DNA of 64,000 nucleotides from Poecilobothrus nobilitatus. Lineage: Eukaryota > Arthropoda > Insecta > Diptera > Dolichopodidae. The stretch covers positions 113,525,996 through 113,589,995 of the forward strand of contig OX352774.1 of assembly GCA_947095535.1 (NCBI GenBank), given 5' to 3'. Positions 57,383 to 64,000 of the stretch are shown here, piece by piece. The translations under genes and the position numbers were made by a program. The number at the start of each line of letters is the position of its first letter. The first letter of the stretch is position 1. The notes beneath the pieces were generated by a model, which was not told where the DNA came from, searched no databases, and saw nothing but the letters and a program-made list of their open reading frames with translations.

Positions 57383-60257
57383 GACAAAATTTTTAACAAA
57401 AAATTTTCCTTTTTTTTATATGTTAAGTGCAATTTTGTTTATATTAAGAATTATTGTTGAAACAAGAAACCACCAGTATTGCCGTTAAGGCTCTTTGCAA
57501 AGACCGAAAATGATTTACTATCTTTGTAAAGATGCAAAAGTTGTAATTTTAACAGTCTGTTAAACAATATCTTTTGCTTGATAATAATTCACTCATACCA
57601 ATTTCTGAATGCAGAATGGTGTAGTGATATTGTCTCAAATCTATTATTTTTATAAATTTTGAAAGTTTTTTTCCTTTTTAAAAATTGTGTCACCCGATCA
57701 AACCAAGATTACGATTGCTTTTTAATACTTTTCATACAGTGAAGTATGTAAGTATTCATCCCTTAAACTTTATAGAATTATTTCAATAATCTCATTAGTT
57801 GTGAATGCAATATTGTTTTTTTTTTGTTAAAGTATTTTGACCAATTAAAAGTTTGTTCTTATAAAATTCAATTCTACTATCTACACAAAGGGATCGCAGA
57901 TCGTAAAAAACAAGTGAGGAAACATTATTTTTAACAAAACTTAGTTAAAAGATTGATAATGATAATTCCCCAAATAAACCAAAAATTGATTGTAACACAT
58001 CTATTAATATCCAATAGGCTTTAATATTTTATTGATTTGCAATTACAAATCAAAGTCTACTCGAGGCAATCTAAAAGCTATAGATATTGAAAAGAACTGA
58101 GTGGTATTCCAAAGATTTTTTGCCTCACAAAAATCATTTATAAATTTTTAAAATTAAAGTGGCGTTCTTATCACAGTCAAGGTAGAAAAAACGTCGTCTA
58201 GTTGCCAGACAATTTTGTTAAAGAAATTTAATTTAAGTTGAAGAAAATTGTTTTTTTAAAGAAATCCGAAATCAAACAGGATTTACAATATTAAAAATCT
58301 CAACAAAAAGATAAAGATAGATTTATAATTGAGGTTAAGTTACTATGGGAGCGGTAAAATCAAAGAGCATTTTAATTAAAAATAATTTAATATAGATGCA
58401 TCAATATGATTAGGTATATCTTCAAATCTGTTTGCAAAGAAAAAACGAAACTTTTTGATGAAAAAAAATACAACTTACAGGTTTTTTAAATTATAACAAT
58501 TTTCTGGTAGGTAAATTATTTTTTTAATCTTATTAATAGATATTAATCTTTTCTATTAAATTAATTTTTTTTTTCTTTACAATCTTTCATACAGGCAGTA
58601 TTTACCTATAGGAAAAAACAAACAAAAAAAAAAAAAAGGTTTTTTTGATTGACATGAATAAAGGTCTTTGGTCAGTTTTTTTTTTTTTGGTTTTTGTATA
58701 GAATGTTAGATTAATAAAAGAAAAAAAACCATAGTTCACCCTGAAAATATTCCCTGAAAATTGATAGATAAAATCTAAGATTTTCTTGTTAATTGGATCT
58801 TAACCCAGAAGAATCATGAAAAAAAAAAAAAAACTTAACGAATGAAGGAAGGTAACAAAATAAATACTAAGAGAATATTCTTCTAATGTTTATGACTTGA
58901 TTGAAATGGGAAACGTAAAAAGAAAACAAAAAGAAAATAATAATCTAAGACAAAATAATATATATATTTTTTTTTTAACAATTTGGGTTTCTTTAATGAA
59001 AACAAAAATTTATATTATATATTATGTAAATTTTCTATTTTATAACAAATATTTGAATACAAAATTTTTTCCTTAAAAAATATTTTCTTTTTGGTATATC
59101 TAGTAACTTTGCATTTCGTTAACCCGCCTTATTTATATTAAAGTACCAGGGGTATACCATAATATATTATATCTATAAATGTTATATCATATCATCGATA
59201 AGTTCGAGTATTTCATGAGTTGTTCATTTTTGTTTCATATTCTAATCTTTTTTTTTTTTTTTTTGTTTTTTATTAAAAAATATTTCTTCAAAAAATTGAT
59301 GCCAAAAGGTATTATCTAACGATATAATATTCATCTATCTTTTTTATTTATCTATCTTTATTCCCATATTTAGACCCACATTTATTCCCAATTTCCTTTT
59401 TTCTTTTCTTTATCTATTTTTTTTTTTTTTTTTGTATTTTATGTATCCTTGAAAATGCTTTAAGGAAAAACCTTAAAAAAAAAAATAAAAACATAAAATA
59501 CGGAAAATAAGAACATAAAAAAAAAAAAAAATTAAATACAAATTTCTAGTCTAGTAATTTATATTCTAGCCTAGCCGCACCATTATTATACACTGAGGTA
59601 AATTTATCTTATCTAAAAAGCTTTTACTTTCTTTTTTTTTCATTTTTCTTTTTATTTTTGCATTTTGTTTTTTTTTTTCTTAACTAAAAATTGTTACCAT
59701 ACTTTCTTTTGTTTTTGTGGTAAAATGATTTTTTTTTGTTTTTTTTTTTTTATTTTGATGTACAACAACAATCACAGTTCTATAAGCAGCACCATGTAGT
59801 TTTTAGCATATATCTATCTATTAACAAAATAGAAACAAAAAAAAAAAACAAACAAAAATAAAAAAAAAGGAAAACTAATGTTTTCCCAATGCTCTTTTTA
59901 GAATTTTAAAGTAGTCTCAGTTGTTAAAATATTTGATTTTAACAGGACATTTTTTTAGTGAAAAATAAGTTATGGGAATTTTTGATTCTTACGTTTTGTT
60001 TTTTTTTTTTTTTTTTGTTTTACTTCGAAGAAAACGATTACAGTTTTAAGTGAATATGAGAAGCAGTTTGAAGTGTTTTTAAATTTTCTTTAAGAAATCA
60101 TAATTTATAATAGTTATGTAAATTTTTTTTCTGATTACAAGAAATTTAAAACCTGAGCACATCTAAAACGAATTAGTTAAAAAGAAGTGGGTTCATAAAG
60201 TACAATATATACTATTGAAATTAATTGGAAAGGAAAAAAAAAACAAAACCAAGAAGA
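57383..60257. other. AT-rich desert, about 2.9 kb
   Basis: Dominated by homopolymer A and T runs (58620, 58680, 59245, 59420, 59720, 60000). No gene, RNA-like box or element supported. Confidence 0.55.
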
Positions 60258-60405
60258 AGGTTAAAATGGTATTAGCCGAAGGAGTGTTGGTTTATATCCC
60301 GCACACTTCGTAAGTGTAATGCCTTCTCATAACATGTAAAACTACACAATATGAAAAGAAATGGTTGTGTAAATTTCTTGGCGCAGAGAAATACATTAAA
60401 AAACA
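60258..60405 (+). mobile_element. tRNA-derived SINE, family 1, 5'-truncated old copy
   Basis: Begins within the head (ATTAGCCGAAGGAGTGTTGG), with a mutated B box (GGTTTATATCC), then CTTCGTAAGTGTAA, a poorly preserved CCTTCTCATAAC block, AAATGGTTGTGTAAATTTCT, GCGCAGAGAAATACATT and an A-rich tail. The CCGAAGGAGTG form matches the shorter subfamily at 50194. Confidence 0.72.
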
Positions 60406-62972
60406 AAAACAAAATGTTATTATATACTGGAAGTCAACTCAATGAAAAATATGTCTGATTAGTACATATTTATATAAACTGGGATACTTTGGTATATGGT
60501 TAAAGAATAGATCTAATAAATAAGAGGTCTTGAACATTTAATAACTTGTTCCCCGTTACTATTCTAAAAAACAAAACTTATGTACCAAAGTACTGTACTA
60601 CTTGCGATAAGAGAATAGCTAAGACGGAAAGCTCATAATGTGTTTTCTAAACTCTGCAAAGATATGTAGAATACCTACCATAATATTATTAATGATTTTT
60701 TATCAGTAGAAAATAGGAAAGTTAATATTCATTATTAAATCTCTATTTATCTTGGTAATCTGTGCCAAATCTTTTTCTCCCAGAGAATAGTCCTTTTCTG
60801 GACACAAAATCTATATAATGTATAATATGTTTATTTTCTACACACATTAGTACATTTTTTTTTTATTATTATCGTATTCTGAAGGTAGTACACCTTCACA
60901 CGTCATCATATTTTCAATACTTGGTAGCAGAAAAGCTATATTGCATTATTTTGTAGAAATATTAATATTGTCTATTATATGGAGGATTATAAAGTTATCA
61001 GTAGGTATCTATGCTCCATCCAGTAGTAACAACTATCAAAATGAATCATTTTTTTTGACAATGTCCTACGAATTTATAAGATCGCGAAAATGGAAAAAAA
61101 CTAAATGTGTTAATCTAGTATTTTACACATTTCTTTGATTGATTTAAATCATAATTAATTTACCCAATTTTAAACTACAAACTTGAAATAACAAAAACGA
61201 TTTTCAAAATTCGATATTATTTATAGCTAAAAGTGGTTATAAACATAAAATACAATATTATGTAACTGTTAAAAAGGCAAAATTAAAGGCTCTAATTTAT
61301 TGTACACGCACAGAAGTAAATATATTTTGTAAAACAAATTAATTCAAACTAGGCTTCCTAATTATTATACAGCGAACCTTATTTGATCATCATTACACCG
61401 ATTAAACCTCATCGATTAAATTTATAATAGACAATATCATATCAAAGGAATATCTACACGTTTTATACGTCTTACCGTTTACAAAATTATCTAAACGTTT
61501 TACAAATCTGAACATTCAAAAAAATTAATATGAAATAATTTAAAAGTAATAGAAACCATCAACTAAAAAGTCATCCATCCAAAGTTAAATCATCGCCGTA
61601 AAAATTTATTTAATCATTCCTTTGGAGAAAAAAAGAAAGTGACACTCTGAGAACGAAAATCTTAAGATAAATTTAAAAAAAAAAAAACAATTTTAAAATT
61701 TTTAATTATTTTAAATTGTAATTATTGTTTCGATATTAAACAAAAAATATTCTTTAAATGCAGCATTGGTATTTAATAAAAAAAAAAAAAAAAAGAACGC
61801 AAAATAAAAAACTCTGATAAATTTAAAAGATGTTAAGAAAATGAAAATAATGTGATAAGAAAAGTGAAAAAGAAAACACACTATAATCAAAATTTGTTTT
61901 TCTTTTTTTGCTATGTCTCTTCCGTTTTTTTTTGTTTTTTTTTTATACATTTCTTTTTTTTTTTTTTTAAGAAAATAAAGATATAATTTAATGAAAAATT
62001 CCTTCATGACTAGCAAGTTAATAGAATAAAATTGTACACCAATGACTAGGTCTATATCTTATACATAAACAAAAAGCATAAACATAAACATAATATTATT
62101 AGAGAGAAAATTAATACCTGGATAAAAAAAAAAAAAAAAAAAAAAAAATAGAACCCTCATAAAATTGATGAAGTATATGTAAATAAAGAAAAACAAAAAT
62201 GTGTAAATAATTCTGACAAAAGTGATTATAAATGAAAATTGCTCTTGATAATAATATTAATAACGATAACATGATAGTAAGAGATAGAGACAGAGAGAGA
62301 GAGAGAGAGAGTATCTATAACAACAAGAAAATCTTTGTTAAGAAAATATGATATTTTTCAATTATGTCAAGTTTTTTTTTATTTTTTGAAAGGGGTTGTC
62401 AACTTTTTTTTTTATCATTAATAAAAAATTTTTAAAGTTAAACAAAAAAAAATAAAATAAAATAAAATGTAATTTTTAATTGGAAATTTTTTTTTTTTTC
62501 TTAAAAGAAAAAAAAAGTATAGTGAATGTTTATAGATTTTATAAACGAGTTTCAATTGCATAAAAAATATCAAGAACATTATGAATATTTTTCTTTCTTT
62601 AAGGACAAAACTGATTAATTAAATGAAGATTTTTAAAATTTAAGCTAGAATTATTTTAAAATAATAAAAAAAAAAAACAAAAAAACAATAACATAAATTA
62701 TATCGTATGTACCCAGAAAACCGCAGAAATTTTTAAAAATACAAAATGATAAACGAACAATTCACACAAAACATAGGTACGGCAATTTTCGTATCATTAA
62801 GTTACAAACTTATAACTTCACTAATATCATATTTAGATTTGACAATTTAAAGAGAAAACTATAAAGTTAAAAACAAATCGAACAATATGAAAAGAAAGTA
62901 AAATCGATAAAATCAGGAAATCAAGGGAAGACACTATAATTTCAACTAAATTAAACATGTAAAGTAACAGAA
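60406..62972. other. AT-rich desert, about 2.6 kb, with simple repeats
   Basis: Contains a 25-nt A run (62124-62148) and an (AG)n stretch (62292-62311). ORFs at 60941 and 61711 are low-complexity or lack any recognised domain. No gene supported. Confidence 0.5.
62292..62311 (+). repeat. (AG)n microsatellite
   Basis: Uninterrupted AG dinucleotide run of about ten units. Confidence 0.95.
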
Positions 62973-63154
62973 GGGGCCTCGGTGACCTAGTGGGTAAGAG
63001 CGTATAAAATACGCTGTAACCACCGAGGGAGTGTGGGTTCGAATCCCACACACGTCGTAAGAGTTATTCCCCTTACGATATTTACAGCCACACCTTAACA
63101 AGAAAGGCTGTGTATTTTCAATTCTACATTTATGTGGCAGAGAAATGCCGTTAA
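62973..63154 (+). mobile_element. tRNA-derived SINE, family 1, best-preserved head
   Basis: GGGGCCTCGG start, A box TGACCTAGTGGG (62983-62994), B box GGGTTCGAATCCC (63035-63047) inside a TGTGG/CCACA stem like a tRNA T-arm. Then come CGTCGTAAGAGTTATTCCCC, TTACAGCCACACC, AGAAAGGCTGTG and GTGGCAGAGAAATGCC. No A tail follows, so the 3' end is probably eroded. No acceptor-stem pairing is seen, so it is a SINE head rather than a tRNA gene. Confidence 0.87.
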
Positions 63155-64000
63155 GAAATGTTTCAAAAGTTTCAAAAGGATTTTACGAAGCAAGATCTTA
63201 TCTCTAGCTTTAAATATATTTATTGTCAAAAAAAGATTTTACTTAAAACGGTTTTATCAATACGAATTCAGTAAATTTGGTAATAGTTTCAGTAATATGA
63301 TTTGCACAAATATTTAAAATTTAATTCAAAAAGTTTCGATACACTGCCATATAGGACTGGTGAGAAACTTTTTTGTACAATACTCAAATATTTTACTGCG
63401 GGCTGCATGAATAACCAGGATGAGGTTGATTAGAAATTAAGTTTAAATCTTTGATAAATAGTGAACCCTCTTACTTACTGCAACGTGGTACTTGAATAAA
63501 TGCAAGATTAGTTGAAAAGTGAAAAATTAATATCTCCAAGGAACTGTTCGCCTCCTATTACACTAAACAATAACTCAATCATGCGTCAAAAAATAATGCC
63601 ATATAAATACTTCGGAATATATTTAGACAAACACCCAAATTGACAAAAGCTCAGAAATAGCAAATGGCAACAACTTGAACTTGAATTTACAAGTATGTAC
63701 TAATTAATAGGTAGAACATCACAACTATCCCAATAAAATAAAATATTGCTATCTACCTATCTATTGCTTAAAATAATCTGAACATTAAAATGGCACACAC
63801 CTGTGGGATATAACAGCAAATTGGAATACAGAAATAATTCAAAGGTTTTAAAATAAGGTGATGCGGATGTTGGTAATTGTAACACCTTGGTTTATTCCTA
63901 ATCAAATTACTGTAAACGTTCTCAGAATATCATCGAAGAAAAGCGGAATATCAAGAGATGTGGCGAAATTCAAAGTAAACCTAGAATCTTATCCTAACAA
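63155..64000. other. AT-rich stretch to window end, nothing identified
   Basis: Somewhat less AT-rich than the desert before it, but no splice-flanked exon, repeat or RNA-like feature could be supported. Confidence 0.4.

Noticed and set aside
61711..62016. 101-codon minus-strand ORF
   Set aside because: Composed of poly-A/poly-T translation (K and F runs) without domain or splice context.
62973..63060. Functional tRNA gene
   Set aside because: A and B boxes and a T-arm-like stem are present, but no acceptor stem pairs, the A-B spacing is too long and similar copies with shared non-tRNA bodies occur elsewhere. It is a SINE head.

Overview
The window looks like a piece of a large, AT-rich insect genome. 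It is mostly non-coding and packed with decayed transposable elements. I see no operons, ribosome binding sites, rRNA or CRISPR. Almost every open reading frame is short and either low-complexity or part of a repeat. One host coding segment is convincing: a minus-strand internal exon (20279-20484) with good splice sites. It encodes the start of the first immunoglobulin domain of a dpr (defective proboscis extension response) type neuronal surface protein. No other exon of that gene was found, so much of the window is probably its intron(s). The gene runs from high to low coordinates.

The rest is a mosaic of repeats. The dominant component is a set of at least four families, called A, B, C and D here, of short non-coding elements. 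They share one architecture: a terminal hairpin at the 5' end, then a CCGT-rich stretch, internal modules that are often tandemly duplicated, a subterminal inverted copy of the 5' end, a small 3' hairpin and a 3' end reading roughly CYTYGTT. This is the plan of Drosophila INE-1/DINE-1 and other non-autonomous Helentron-derived elements. Copies are: A at 8767, 15149, 42264, 45826 and 51194; B at 71, 2430, 13375, 28905, 33107, 33751, 37151 and 39548; C at 6443 and 16422; D at 27798; and a mixed D/C relic at 30466. No autonomous Rep/helicase partner is visible.

A tRNA-derived SINE with clear pol III A and B boxes occurs about six times (26704, 46197, 48660, 50194, 60258, 62973), plus degraded pieces. 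One copy sits inside a family A element with a perfect 15-bp target duplication. A second tRNA-like repeat occurs twice, on either side of the B element at 2430. Coding relics of larger elements are a dead Tc1/mariner-superfamily transposase (17288-18195), two LINE C-termini with RNase H and zinc-knuckle remains (22636-23395 plus strand, 35285-35830 minus strand), and an RTE-like LINE C-terminus (38447-38605) interrupted by a family B element. Other structure includes a perfect 127-bp inverted repeat (4643-4984), a tandem array of about 146 bp (1010-2210), and several MITE-like inverted-repeat cassettes.

Layout: 1-6.2 kb tandem array, B elements and the perfect inverted repeat; 6.4-10 kb C and A; 10-13.4 kb AT-rich desert; 13.4-18.2 kb B, A, C and mariner cluster; 20.3 kb dpr exon; 22-40 kb LINE relics, SINE, D and B copies; 42-55 kb A elements and SINEs; 55-64 kb mainly AT-rich desert with SINEs. 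All calls come from reading the sequence by eye. Boundaries of diverged copies are approximate.
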